DNA from: Streptomyces lichenis
Lineage (GTDB): Bacteria > Actinomycetota > Actinomycetes > Streptomycetales > Streptomycetaceae
Reading direction: 5' to 3'
Assembly: GCF_023218175.1 (NCBI RefSeq)
Contig: NZ_JALPTH010000029.1
Span: 31,421 to 95,420, forward strand
DNA length: 64,000 nucleotides
This document shows, piece after piece, positions 8,071 through 16,142 of this stretch. Numbering within the stretch: the stretch's first letter is position 1; each line of letters starts with the position of its first letter. The position numbers were made by a program, and so were the translations under genes. Under the pieces are notes generated by a model. It was not told the origin of the DNA and made no database searches. It saw only the letters and a list, made by a program, of their open reading frames with translations.

Positions 8071-9531
8071 TCAGCGACTGGGCAGCGGCGGCACGGGGGG
8101 TGAGGCGCCTCCTCCCGTGAGGCCGCCCTGCTGGATGCGCAGGGTGTTGCCGGGGCCCGAGATGGCGGCGGTGAACAGCCGCGACAGGTCCTCGCCCGAG
8201 GGCGTGCGGCAGCCGGTGAACGGAGGGATGGTGATGCTGCCGGTCAGCAGCCCGCCGGTGAGGAAGGGGTACTCGCCCGAGAGCGAGGTGTCGATCTTGC
8301 GGGCGGTGCGGCAGCGCGGGCCGACGTCCAGCGGGACGCCGCCCAGCCGGACCCGGTGGATGCGCAGATGCTGCCAGTAGCCCACGGTGGTGGTCTGCCG
8401 GCCGCCGCGCAGGATGTTGACGATGGTCACCGGGTCCGGCTCGAAGGTGACCCTGGCGGACACCGGCTGGAAGCCGAAGGTGAGGAAGGTGGAGTCGGCG
8501 TCGGGCAGGTGCAGGATGCCCAGGGAGTCCGACTCGGTGTACGAGCCGTCGGGGGTGGACACCGTCCGCTTGCCGAGGCTGAGGTGCATCAGCCCCGGTG
8601 CCCTGCGGGGGTCGTTGACGATCATCGCGGCGTGCTGCTTGCGCACGGTGGCGTAGCCCACCGGGACGGTGCAGAGCGAGCCGCCGATGCCGCCCTCGAT
8701 CGCCCCCGGTGGCGGCTTGGGCAGCCGCGCCGGGTCGAGCTCGCCCTCGGGCGGCTCCACCGGGCAGTCCGGGGCCTTGCCCGGGGCCCGCGCGGCGCGG
8801 ACCGGCGGTTCGGCGGCGGGGGCGCCTGACGCGGTGGGGTCCGGGTCGGGGGACGCATCGACAGGAGCCCGGGGCGGTGCCGTCGTCGCCGGTGCGGTGA
8901 CCTCCCAGGAGGCGAGGCGCGGCCCGGGGGTACGCAGCGGGGCGCACCGCAGCTCGACCGGGGCGGCGGCCAGGGGCCCCGCACCCGCCTCCGGTCCGGG
9001 GGCCTCGACCGCCAGCGTCAGCGCCAACTCCCCGGCGGTGAGCGTGAGATGCCCGGCCCGGGTGGCGGTCAGCTCCGGCAGCGCGCCGGTGAAGGACGGG
9101 GCCGCACCGCCCTCGGCACCGAGAGGGGTGCGCGCGGTGACCAGTCCGGACCAGTCGGCCCGGGTCCTCCCCCGGCCGTCGAGCGCGAGGTCCGCCGCGA
9201 GCCGCGCCGTCCCGGACACGGCGGTGGCGCCGGCCGGCAGCAGGGCGCGCACGGCCTCGCCGGTCAGCTCCGGCCGTACGGTGAACTCCCCGACGCGCAC
9301 CGCCGTTCCCGCTCGCCCCCGGTCCGGGAACCGGCCGTCGAAGACGACCCGGACGCGCTGTCGGCCGTCCTCCGCCTCCGCACCGGCGGCGGCGCAGGAG
9401 TAGTCCGCCGCGACCGCCGGGGGCCGCCCCTTCCCGGCCGACGCCGAGGCCGGCGACAGGGACGCGGCGAGGACGAGCACACCGAGTGCGACGCCCTTTG
9501 CGGCGGCGCGCGAATCGGCTGAAGCCCTCAT
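8071..9531 (-). CDS. Secreted DUF6801-like protein preceding the mce operon
   Basis: This 486-residue protein has a typical Sec signal peptide (positive residues, then 'GVALGVLVLAASLSPASASA', cleavage near residue 32). Next is a beta-rich module of about 150 residues ('DYSCAAAGAEAEDGRQRVRV' onward) resembling the actinobacterial DUF6801 domain, then a Pro/Ala linker with Asp (about residues 220-290). A second extracellular region follows from 'CPVEPPEGELDPARLP', with several Cys. The start is the ATG at 9529-9531, with AGGAG 7 nt upstream; a longer open frame adds 42 residues that would bury the signal peptide. Because it is upstream of, and on the same strand as, the Mce ATPase, it may be an extracytoplasmic partner of the lipid importer. 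That role is inferred from position only. Confidence 0.75.
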   Translation of the reverse strand: MRASADSRAAAKGVALGVLVLAASLSPASASAGKGRPPAVAADYSCAAAGAEAEDGRQRVRVVFDGRFPDRGRAGTAVRVGEFTVRPELTGEAVRALLPAGATAVSGTARLAADLALDGRGRTRADWSGLVTARTPLGAEGGAAPSFTGALPELTATRAGHLTLTAGELALTLAVEAPGPEAGAGPLAAAPVELRCAPLRTPGPRLASWEVTAPATTAPPRAPVDASPDPDPTASGAPAAEPPVRAARAPGKAPDCPVEPPEGELDPARLPKPPPGAIEGGIGGSLCTVPVGYATVRKQHAAMIVNDPRRAPGLMHLSLGKRTVSTPDGSYTESDSLGILHLPDADSTFLTFGFQPVSARVTFEPDPVTIVNILRGGRQTTTVGYWQHLRIHRVRLGGVPLDVGPRCRTARKIDTSLSGEYPFLTGGLLTGSITIPPFTGCRTPSGEDLSRLFTAAISGPGNTLRIQQGGLTGGGASPPVPPLPSR

Positions 9532-10188
9532 TGCCCCACTCCTGACGGATTTCGGAATCGGCCGTTCACCTGACGGCGCTCGAACGGCCGCGACATTACG
9601 TGCGAGTAGCCAGGCGCCGCAATACACCGCACACACCGAACCGGCCATCCAAAACACGGACGCAAAAGTCTGTCAGCGGCCTCACAGAACGGCCTTCACG
9701 ATTTGTCACTTAGCGCGCCCCGGCTCGTCAACCCGCCCTGACCTTCAGGTATGGACCAGCCACCGGCACCGTCCGGACCCGGTGCCCTCCTCCGGCAATC
9801 CTCCAGGAGGGGAACATCCGAGCGAATGCCGACCACACGGCGCCCGCACCGCGCGGACATTGGCCGGGGGCGACAAAAGTCGCCGCCCGCATTCATAAGA
9901 AATTGAGCCCGAGCCGCTCCCGGCGCTCACGTGCCTCACAGAATTACCGGCAGAAACAGTGTTTCCGGGAGCGCTGCTGGTCTATCTTGCCTGTACTGTC
10001 CGTCGATACCCGTCCACGGACCGGTCAGCGTGCGTGCCACCCCCACCACCGCGGTCATGCGCAAGGCGTCAGGGTTCCCCCCACCTCCACGGGCGGGGGA
10101 TCTCCCCACCCTCGAAGGCGCCGGGCAGACCGATAGAGTCCGCGTCTTCCGGCGGTCCCCCACGTCGCCGGCCAGAAAGGGACAGCCC
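9532..10188. other. Divergent intergenic region between the mce operon and a PucR-type regulator
   Basis: These 657 nt hold no convincing gene. The sequence is locally less GC-rich (9660-9990), as expected for divergent promoters. I see a small hairpin (TCCCCC at 10076-10081 pairing with GGGGGA at 10095-10100) and a -10-like TAGAGT at 10134-10139. The latter could serve the regulator starting at 10189. No operator or -35 element could be fixed with confidence. Confidence 0.45.
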
Positions 10189-11427
10189 ATGCGCGATTCC
10201 TCGCCCAGCCCGGCGGCCTCCGATCCGCTGGAGCCCGTGCCCAGGGAGTTCGCCGCGATCATGCGGCCGGAGCTGCCCAGCCTGCTTCAGGAGATCAAGG
10301 ACGAAGTCACGCGCACCTACCCGGAGTTCGTCCCGGCCTTCACCGGCCCGCAGGCCTCCTATGTGCACGCCGCGATCGAGCAGAGCCTGACCATCTTCGT
10401 GGACCAGGTGGCCCACCCCTCGCTGCCCTCCCCGCTGCGTGACGAGATGTTCCGCACGCTCGGCCGGACGGCCGCCGGGGACGGCTACTCACTCGACGCG
10501 CTGCGCGGCACCTGCCGGATCGGAGCCCGGCTGGCGCTGCGCCGCGCCAGGAAGGTGAGCAGGCACTACGACCTCTCGCCGCTGTTCATGCTCTCCTTCG
10601 CCGACACCCTCTTCCAGTACATGAACCAGCTCGAAGGCCTCGCGATCGAGGGCTACATGGAAGGCAACGTTGCCATCCAGGACGACCAGGACGGACTGCG
10701 CCGCCGCATCCTGCGGCTGCTCGCCTCGGGCAACACCGCGTACGCCCTGATCGGGGAGCTCGCCGAGCGTGCCGGCTGGCAACTCCCCGAGGAGGTCAGC
10801 CTGGTGGCGCTCTCCCCGGACGCGCGCCCGGCGCGCACCGCGCTGGCCCCCGACGTCCTGGTCGACCTGACCGACCCGCAGCCCGCCCTGCTGCTGCCCG
10901 GCCCGCTGGACGAGGCGCGCCGGGAATCGCTCGGGCACGCCCTGTCCGGCACCCTGGCCGCCGTCGGCCCCACCGTCGCGCTGGCGTCCGCGGCCGACTC
11001 GATGCGCTGGGCCCGCCAGTGCCTGGCCCTGGCCGAGTCCGGGATCGTCCGCGACGGGCCCGTCGTCTACTGCGAGAACCACCTGGTCACACTCTGGCTG
11101 GAGAGCGATCCGGCCCTGGTCGAGCAGCTGGCCCGGCGTGAACTCGCCCCGCTGGACGGCCAGCCGGCCACCCGGCGCGCCCGCCTGATAGAGACCCTGC
11201 GGGTCTGGCTCGCCACCCGCGGCACCGCCGCCCAGATCGGCGAGGTCCTTCACATCCACCCGCAGACCGTCCGCTACCGCATGCGCAACCTCGACGCCAC
11301 CTTCGGCCCCCAACTCACCGACCCCGACCACTGCTTCGCCACCGAAGCCGCCCTGCGCGCCCTCCATCTGCGCCAGAGCGCCGCCGCCCCGGCCCGGCGC
11401 CGGACGACCCCGCGCGTCCGCCGGTGA
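10189..11427 (+). CDS. PucR-type transcriptional regulator, copy 1
   Basis: This 412-residue protein has the PucR/CdaR layout. The N-terminal half is a helical domain ('REFAAIMRPELPSLLQEIKDE'...'LRGTCRIGARLALRRARK'), and the middle is a GGDEF-like or unknown fold (about 180-330). A C-terminal winged helix HTH_30 follows: 'TRGTAAQIGEVLHIHPQTVRYRMRNLDATFG' in the stretch around residues 345-375, read in parts. The start is the ATG at 10189 with AAAGGGA 8 nt upstream; the same spacing and sequence recur before its paralogue at 16143. The two proteins are near identical over long stretches. No effector domain of known ligand is evident. It is convergent with the LAL regulator (12-nt gap). Confidence 0.85.
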   Translation: MRDSSPSPAASDPLEPVPREFAAIMRPELPSLLQEIKDEVTRTYPEFVPAFTGPQASYVHAAIEQSLTIFVDQVAHPSLPSPLRDEMFRTLGRTAAGDGYSLDALRGTCRIGARLALRRARKVSRHYDLSPLFMLSFADTLFQYMNQLEGLAIEGYMEGNVAIQDDQDGLRRRILRLLASGNTAYALIGELAERAGWQLPEEVSLVALSPDARPARTALAPDVLVDLTDPQPALLLPGPLDEARRESLGHALSGTLAAVGPTVALASAADSMRWARQCLALAESGIVRDGPVVYCENHLVTLWLESDPALVEQLARRELAPLDGQPATRRARLIETLRVWLATRGTAAQIGEVLHIHPQTVRYRMRNLDATFGPQLTDPDHCFATEAALRALHLRQSAAAPARRRTTPRVRR

Positions 11428-11445
11428 CCGGCGGGGGTGTCACCG
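11422..11445. terminator. Short hairpin spanning two convergent stop codons
   Basis: CGGTGAC (11422-11428) pairs with GTCACCG (11439-11445) around a 10-nt loop. The arms contain or touch the stop codons of the PucR-type gene and the LAL gene. It is short for a terminator, so the function is uncertain. Confidence 0.35.
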
Positions 11446-14253
11446 CGGGGCGTCGTGGTCGTGCCCGGACGGGCCGCCCTGGTCGAGCAGCGGCGCCAGG
11501 GTGGAGGTGAGCTGGGTGCGGTTGCGCACATGGAGCTTGCGGTAGATGCGGCTGAGCGTGGCCTCCACGGTCTTGGGCGAGACGAACATCCGCTGCGCGG
11601 CCTCCTTGTTGGTGGCCCCGGCGCAGATCAGCGCGGCCAGGCGCAGTTCGTTCCCGGTGAGCCGGTCGGTCCGGTGCTCGTCGGCGGCGACGGTGGCGGG
11701 GCGGCCCGCCAGATGGGCGAGGTGGTGCTCGGTCAGGGTGATCCACGGCCGGGCCTGGGCGGTGGTGAAGGCGCCGCGGGCGGCCTGCCATGCGGCGCGG
11801 GCGGCGGCGGCCCGTCGGCGGCGGCGCTCGATACGGCCCTGGAGCAGCCGGGTGCGGCCCTCCTCCACCGCCCGCCCGAGCGCGGCGAAGTCCCGCGCGG
11901 CCTGGTCGAGGAGCGCCACGGCCCGCTCGGGGTCGCCGTCCTGGTCGGCGCAGGCCGCCCGGGCCCGGGTGAGGGCGGCGCGCAGCGCGGTGTGGTCCGC
12001 GGTGTCGTCCAGCTGCCGGTGCGCCTGGTCCAGCAGGGCGTACGCGGTGGGGGTGCGGCCGGTGGCGGCGAAGGCCTCGGCGGCGTCGGGCTGCCAGCGC
12101 AGCACGGAGGGGTCGGCCGCGCCGTGGCGCCCCTCCAGCGCGGCGACCTCGGCCAGCGCGGCGGCGGCCGGGTCGGCGTGGCCGAGGTGGAGGTGGACGG
12201 CGCCCAGGACCCACAGGCTGCGGGTGGTGTGCAGGGTGTCGTTCTCCTCGCGGGAGGCCCGCAGCCCCTGGTCGGCGTGGCGCAGGGCCTGGGCGAAGGA
12301 GCCGCCGTGGCTCTGGGCCAGGGCGGCCGTGTAGTGGGCGGGTCCGGGGGAGATCCCGGCGGACGCGGTGAGGGCGAGGGCGTCGGAGGCCCAGTCCACC
12401 GCGCGGGCGCAGGAGCCGAGCCCGGCGTCCACCTCGGCGAGGCTGCGCCAGAGGTCGACCAGGTCCTCCGGCTCCCCGGAGGCGCGGGCCGCCGGGAGCA
12501 GGTCCAGCAGACTGCGGCGGGCCTCGTCCAGCCGTCCGTCGAAGACGGCGTGGCGGGCGGACACGTACTCGGGGCTGTTGCGAATCCCGATCCGGGCGGG
12601 CGGCACGGCGAGCGCCAGGGCGGCTGACAGCGTTGTCGGAGCGGCCTTCGCCTGGCCGAGGACGCGCTGCATCCGGGCCGTCATCGCCAGGGCGGCCGCC
12701 TGGAGGGCGGTGTCGCCGCCCTGGTGGGCCAGCGCGGCCGCGTCGCTCGCGTGGTGCAGGGCCCGGGCGGTGTCGCCGCCGGTGACGTTGGCCTGGACGG
12801 CGGCGCGCAGTTCCGTGGCGGCCAGCAGGACGGGCTCTCCGGCGGCGGCGGTGCGGGCGGCGGCGAGCAGCGGCTCGGCGTCCGAGAGGTCCTGGCCCTG
12901 GGCGTCGATGATGGCGAGCAGGCTGTGCACCCGCTGGGCGTTGCTGCCCCGCTCCTCGGCGATCAGGGTGGCGGCGTGCCGGGTGAGGTCCGCGCGGCCC
13001 CCGGCGGCGGCCTCCCGGGCGGCCTGGGTGAGGCGTTCCAGCCGGGGCGCGGGCCGGTCGGCGGGGGTGAGCCGGGCGGCCAGCAGCAGCAGTTCGGCGG
13101 CCAGCCCGCGTTCGCCCGCCTCGCGTGCGGTGGCGGCGGCCTCGGCGGTGTCCTCCGCCACCGCCTGGTCGGTGCCGTCCTGGGCGAGCGCCCGGTGCCG
13201 GGCGCGGTGCAGGGGGTCCCGTACGGCGCGGGCGAACGCGGCGTGCGCGCGGCGCCGTTCGGCGGCCGGCACGGTCCGCGCCGCGGCCAGCGACAGCGCC
13301 CGGGCGGTGAAGCGTACGGGGACGGGCAGGGTGCCGGTCCGGTGCTGCTCCGCCCCGGCCGGGGCCAGCACGCCCGCCCGGACGGCGTGGTCGAGATGGT
13401 CGTCGGCCCCGCTGTGCCCGGCCTGGCGCAGCAGGTCGGCGTCGGGGCGGTGGGCGAGGGCGGCGGCCCGTACGGTGGCGCGGACCTCGGCGGGCAGGGT
13501 GTCCAGCCACTGTGCGGCGGCCTCGGTGACCTCGCGCGGGACGTCGGGCAGATGGCGCCCGGCGGTGGCGTGCCCCTCCCCCGCCGCGGCCAGCGCCCGG
13601 CAGCAGACGGCGAGCAGCGCGCGGTGGCCGCCGCACAGCCGGTGCACCGGCTCGGCCCAGCGCAGGGGCAGCCCCCGCCGGTGCAGCAGCCGCGCCGTCT
13701 CCTCCGCGTCGGCGGGCGGCACCGGCAGCACGTCCGGGTGCCCGCCGAGCAGCCGGCTCGCCGTACGGGGGTACGCGGCGGTGCGCTCGGCCGCCACCAC
13801 GCCCAGCCGGCCGGGCGGCAGTCCGCGGAGGCAGGAGGCGAGGACGTCGGCGCTGGCGGCGTCCATCCACTGGACGTCGTCGATCAGCAGCAGCACCGGG
13901 CCGCCCCGCGCCAGCAACCGGGCCGTGGCCCGGCGGGCGGTCAACTGACCGAGGGGCTGCGCCTCGGGTGCGGTGGCGGCGTCCGCGCCGTCCAGCAGCC
14001 GGGTGAGCGCCGCGTACGGGAGGTGCCGGTCGCCGTCCTGGGCGTAGACCCGCAGGCAGCGGACCTCCGCCGTCTCGGCCAGCTCGTCGAGCAGGGTGCT
14101 CTTGCCCGAGCCCCACGGCCCGTGCAGCGCGACCCGCCCCCGCTCGGCGAGCAGCGCGTGCACGCCGCGGACCAGTGCGGGCCAGCCCTCCTGACCGTCC
14201 TCCGCCTCGGACGGGGCGGGTTCGGGGCATGTGTGCTGCCGAGGTCCGTTCAC
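11440..14253 (-). CDS. LAL-family (large ATP-binding LuxR) transcriptional regulator
   Basis: This 937-residue regulator has an N-terminal AAA/NACHT-like ATPase with Walker A 'GPWGSGKS' (residues 45-52) and Walker B 'LLLIDD' (121-126). A long helical, TPR-like middle contains many Ala/Arg-rich repeats. The C-terminal LuxR HTH (about residues 865-925) includes 'GATNKEAAQRMFVSPKTVEA'. LAL proteins usually activate antibiotic or sugar pathways in response to a ligand sensed by the middle region. No metabolic operon is adjacent, so the target is unknown. I chose the GTG at 14251-14253 because a good promoter (TTGGCG, 17 nt, TACCGT) places the transcript start on it and no Shine-Dalgarno sequence is present. 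An in-frame GTG at 14260-14262 is the alternative. Confidence 0.85.
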   Translation of the reverse strand: MNGPRQHTCPEPAPSEAEDGQEGWPALVRGVHALLAERGRVALHGPWGSGKSTLLDELAETAEVRCLRVYAQDGDRHLPYAALTRLLDGADAATAPEAQPLGQLTARRATARLLARGGPVLLLIDDVQWMDAASADVLASCLRGLPPGRLGVVAAERTAAYPRTASRLLGGHPDVLPVPPADAEETARLLHRRGLPLRWAEPVHRLCGGHRALLAVCCRALAAAGEGHATAGRHLPDVPREVTEAAAQWLDTLPAEVRATVRAAALAHRPDADLLRQAGHSGADDHLDHAVRAGVLAPAGAEQHRTGTLPVPVRFTARALSLAAARTVPAAERRRAHAAFARAVRDPLHRARHRALAQDGTDQAVAEDTAEAAATAREAGERGLAAELLLLAARLTPADRPAPRLERLTQAAREAAAGGRADLTRHAATLIAEERGSNAQRVHSLLAIIDAQGQDLSDAEPLLAAARTAAAGEPVLLAATELRAAVQANVTGGDTARALHHASDAAALAHQGGDTALQAAALAMTARMQRVLGQAKAAPTTLSAALALAVPPARIGIRNSPEYVSARHAVFDGRLDEARRSLLDLLPAARASGEPEDLVDLWRSLAEVDAGLGSCARAVDWASDALALTASAGISPGPAHYTAALAQSHGGSFAQALRHADQGLRASREENDTLHTTRSLWVLGAVHLHLGHADPAAAALAEVAALEGRHGAADPSVLRWQPDAAEAFAATGRTPTAYALLDQAHRQLDDTADHTALRAALTRARAACADQDGDPERAVALLDQAARDFAALGRAVEEGRTRLLQGRIERRRRRAAAARAAWQAARGAFTTAQARPWITLTEHHLAHLAGRPATVAADEHRTDRLTGNELRLAALICAGATNKEAAQRMFVSPKTVEATLSRIYRKLHVRNRTQLTSTLAPLLDQGGPSGHDHDAPR

Positions 14254-14260
14254 ACCGCGC

Positions 14261-14289
14261 ACGGTAGGGCGGTAGACGGGGCACGCCAA
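14261..14289 (-). promoter_or_regulatory. Predicted promoter giving a leaderless LAL mRNA
   Basis: On the minus strand, TTGGCG (14284-14289) and TACCGT (14261-14266) are separated by exactly 17 nt. The predicted start point, 7 nt past the -10, coincides with the GTG at 14253. This fits the frequent leaderless promoters of Streptomyces. Confidence 0.55.
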
Positions 14290-14350
14290 GGGTGAGGTAC
14301 CGACTCGCCCTCGATACAAGGGATCTCCCGGATGGTCGTGCGGGGGCGCG

Positions 14351-14429
14351 GGCGCACCGCACGACCACCCGGGCCGCGTACCGCCGACGGCGCGGCGCAC
14401 CGCACGACCGCCCGGGCCGCGTACCGCCG
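14351..14429. repeat. 36-bp direct repeat, two copies, 43-bp period
   Basis: Bases 14351-14386 and 14394-14429 differ at a single position (A versus G at unit position 17). They begin GGCGCACCGCACGACC. The spacer is 7 nt. The repeat lies between the divergent LAL and protease genes. Confidence 0.8.
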
Positions 14430-14720
14430 TCAGCCATGGGCCCGGCGACTCCGGCTGGTCCACCGGGCGACCGGTTCGCCCACCCCGCGACCGGACCCGT
14501 CGCCGCACCGGCGGCCGACGCAAGGGATCCACCGGATACCGCGACGGCGCCCGGCCCGAGACGCTGGCGGCCTTCCCCCTCGCATCCCGTCCGGCACACC
14601 CGGTGAGCCTCGGGCCGGGCGTCCCCACGGGGGGGGAAGCGTGCGCATCCGCCGGTGGCGCCCGTCACCGCGCTCGGGCCGGTCCGGCCGGCCCGTACCC
14701 CCCTTTCGAGAGGACCCCCC

Positions 14721-15938
14721 ATGTCCCCCGCGACAGCACGCCCGTTCACCGCCGCTCTGCTGGCCGCCGCCTCGGTGGCCGCGCTGACCGCCGTCTCCGC
14801 CCACGCCGCCCCGCCGCCCGCGCCGCGGGACCCGGCCCCGTCGGTGCCCGCCGATGTCCAGGCGGCCATGGCCCGCGACCTCGGCCTCACCGCCGACGGC
14901 GTCCGCGAGCGCGTCGCGGCCGAGCAGCGGGCGGAACGCGCCGCCGAGGCCGTCCGCGCCGCGGTCGGCGACCGGGTCACCGCGCTGTGGTTCGACGCCG
15001 CCGACGGCCGGCTGCACGCCGCCGTACGCGGGGCGGCCGACGCGGCCGCCGTCGAGCGGTCCGGGGCCGTGGCCCACCGGGCGCGGCTCAGCGCGGCCCG
15101 GCTCGACGCCGCGACGGCCGCCGTCGGCCGGCAGGCCCACGGGGTGGCCGGGGTCACCTCCTGGGGGCCCGCCGCCTCGGGTGACCGCGTCGAGCTGACC
15201 GTCGACCCGGCCCGGGCCACCGCCGCGACCGCCGCCCTGCGTCAGCGGCTCGCCGCCGAACTGGGCGATCTGGTGCGGGTGGTGGAGGTGTCGGACACCC
15301 CGCGCCAGCAGGGCGGCGATGTGGTCGGCGGGCAGAAGTGGGTGCCGAGTGGGGAGGGCGCCTGCTCGATCGGCTTCCCGGTCACCCGCTCCGGCGGCGG
15401 CCGGGCCTTCCTGACCGCCGGGCACTGCACCGACAACGTCAACCAGGCCGCCTACGGCAAGGACGGCAGCCGCCTCGGCACCTCGAACCGCGGCGGCACC
15501 GGCAGCGTCAACTCCGGTGAGGGGGACTTCGGCATCGTGGAGGTCGACCAGTCCGCCTGGCGGCTGGTGCCGACGGTGGCCGGCTGGGGCCAGGGCGACA
15601 TCGCGGTGACCGGCTCGGCCGAGGCCGTGGTCGGCACCTCGATCTGCCGCTCCGGGCAGACCACCGGTCTGCGCTGCGGCCAGGTGACCCGGGTCAACCA
15701 GACCGTGGACTACGGCTCCGTGGTCATCGGCGGGCTCTCCTACTCCAACGCCTGTTCCGCGGGCGGCGACTCCGGCGGCAGCTATGTCACGGCCTCCGGC
15801 GGCAAGGCGGTCGGCCTGCACTCCGGCGGCGGCAGCGCCACCTGCTCCAGCGGCAGCGGGCAGAAGTACACCATCTTCCAGCCCGTCAACGAGGCGCTGC
15901 GCAAGTTCGGCACCAGCCTGGTGACCTCGCCGCGCTGA
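14721..15938 (+). CDS. Secreted S1-family (streptogrisin/alpha-lytic type) serine protease with prodomain
   Basis: This 405-residue preproprotein has a Sec signal peptide (about residues 1-33, ending 'VSAHA'). A helical alpha-lytic-type prodomain follows (about 45-195), then a mature chymotrypsin-fold domain beginning near 'VVGGQKW'. The catalytic triad is visible: His in 'LTAGHCTD', Asp in 'EGDFGIVEV' and Ser in 'GGDSGGSYV'. Paired Cys flank the His and Ser loops. It should be exported, fold with help of the prodomain and digest extracellular protein. There is no chitin-binding or other C-terminal domain. The ATG at 14721 has AGAGGA about 7 nt upstream. A long hairpin follows the stop at 15982-16035, so it is probably monocistronic. 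Confidence 0.92.
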   Translation: MSPATARPFTAALLAAASVAALTAVSAHAAPPPAPRDPAPSVPADVQAAMARDLGLTADGVRERVAAEQRAERAAEAVRAAVGDRVTALWFDAADGRLHAAVRGAADAAAVERSGAVAHRARLSAARLDAATAAVGRQAHGVAGVTSWGPAASGDRVELTVDPARATAATAALRQRLAAELGDLVRVVEVSDTPRQQGGDVVGGQKWVPSGEGACSIGFPVTRSGGGRAFLTAGHCTDNVNQAAYGKDGSRLGTSNRGGTGSVNSGEGDFGIVEVDQSAWRLVPTVAGWGQGDIAVTGSAEAVVGTSICRSGQTTGLRCGQVTRVNQTVDYGSVVIGGLSYSNACSAGGDSGGSYVTASGGKAVGLHSGGGSATCSSGSGQKYTIFQPVNEALRKFGTSLVTSPR

Positions 15939-15981
15939 CCCCCGCCCGGCGGAGAGGTCCCCCACGCGTACGGACGTACGG

Positions 15982-16035
15982 GCCCCCGTCCCGGCCGCAT
16001 CGGTTAAAGACCGGGTAAAGCGGCGGGACGGGGGC
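15982..16035 (+). terminator. Terminator after the protease gene
   Basis: A perfect 12-bp stem pairs GCCCCCGTCCCG (15982-15993) with CGGGACGGGGGC (16024-16035). The 30-nt loop holds a small nested CGGT/ACCG stem and two TAAAG words. It lies 43 nt past the stop and 107 nt before the next start. Confidence 0.7.
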
Positions 16036-16142
16036 GGGCGGCCGGACTCCCCCACTCCGCCATGACGCGCCGGACCCGGCAGGGCCACCGCACTCTGTGC
16101 CTCCCGGCGCGTCCCCGCCGCCGGTCAGAGAGGGACAGCCCC

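Larger units (their letters stand above)
14254..14720. other. Divergent intergenic region before the secreted protease
   Basis: The 467 nt contain the LAL promoter at the left and the protease leader at the right. Two features stand out. One is a 36-bp direct repeat (listed separately). The other is a pair of AAGGGATC..CCGGAT boxes (about 14319-14335 and 14522-14538) on the plus strand, about 203 nt apart. They could be binding sites for a shared regulator, but I cannot test this. No gene is supported here. Confidence 0.4.

Noticed and set aside
8003..8947. N-terminal extension of the Mce ATPase frame
   Set aside because: It overlaps the secreted protein gene and has no homology; a good ribosome site precedes the ATG at 8002.
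14351..14429. CRISPR array
   Set aside because: Only two repeat copies, with a 7-nt spacer and no cas genes.
11315..15220. Long minus-strand open frame running across the LAL gene and the protease
   Set aside because: It is an alternative frame with an Arg/Pro-rich product. The LAL motifs and the protease catalytic triad are in other frames.
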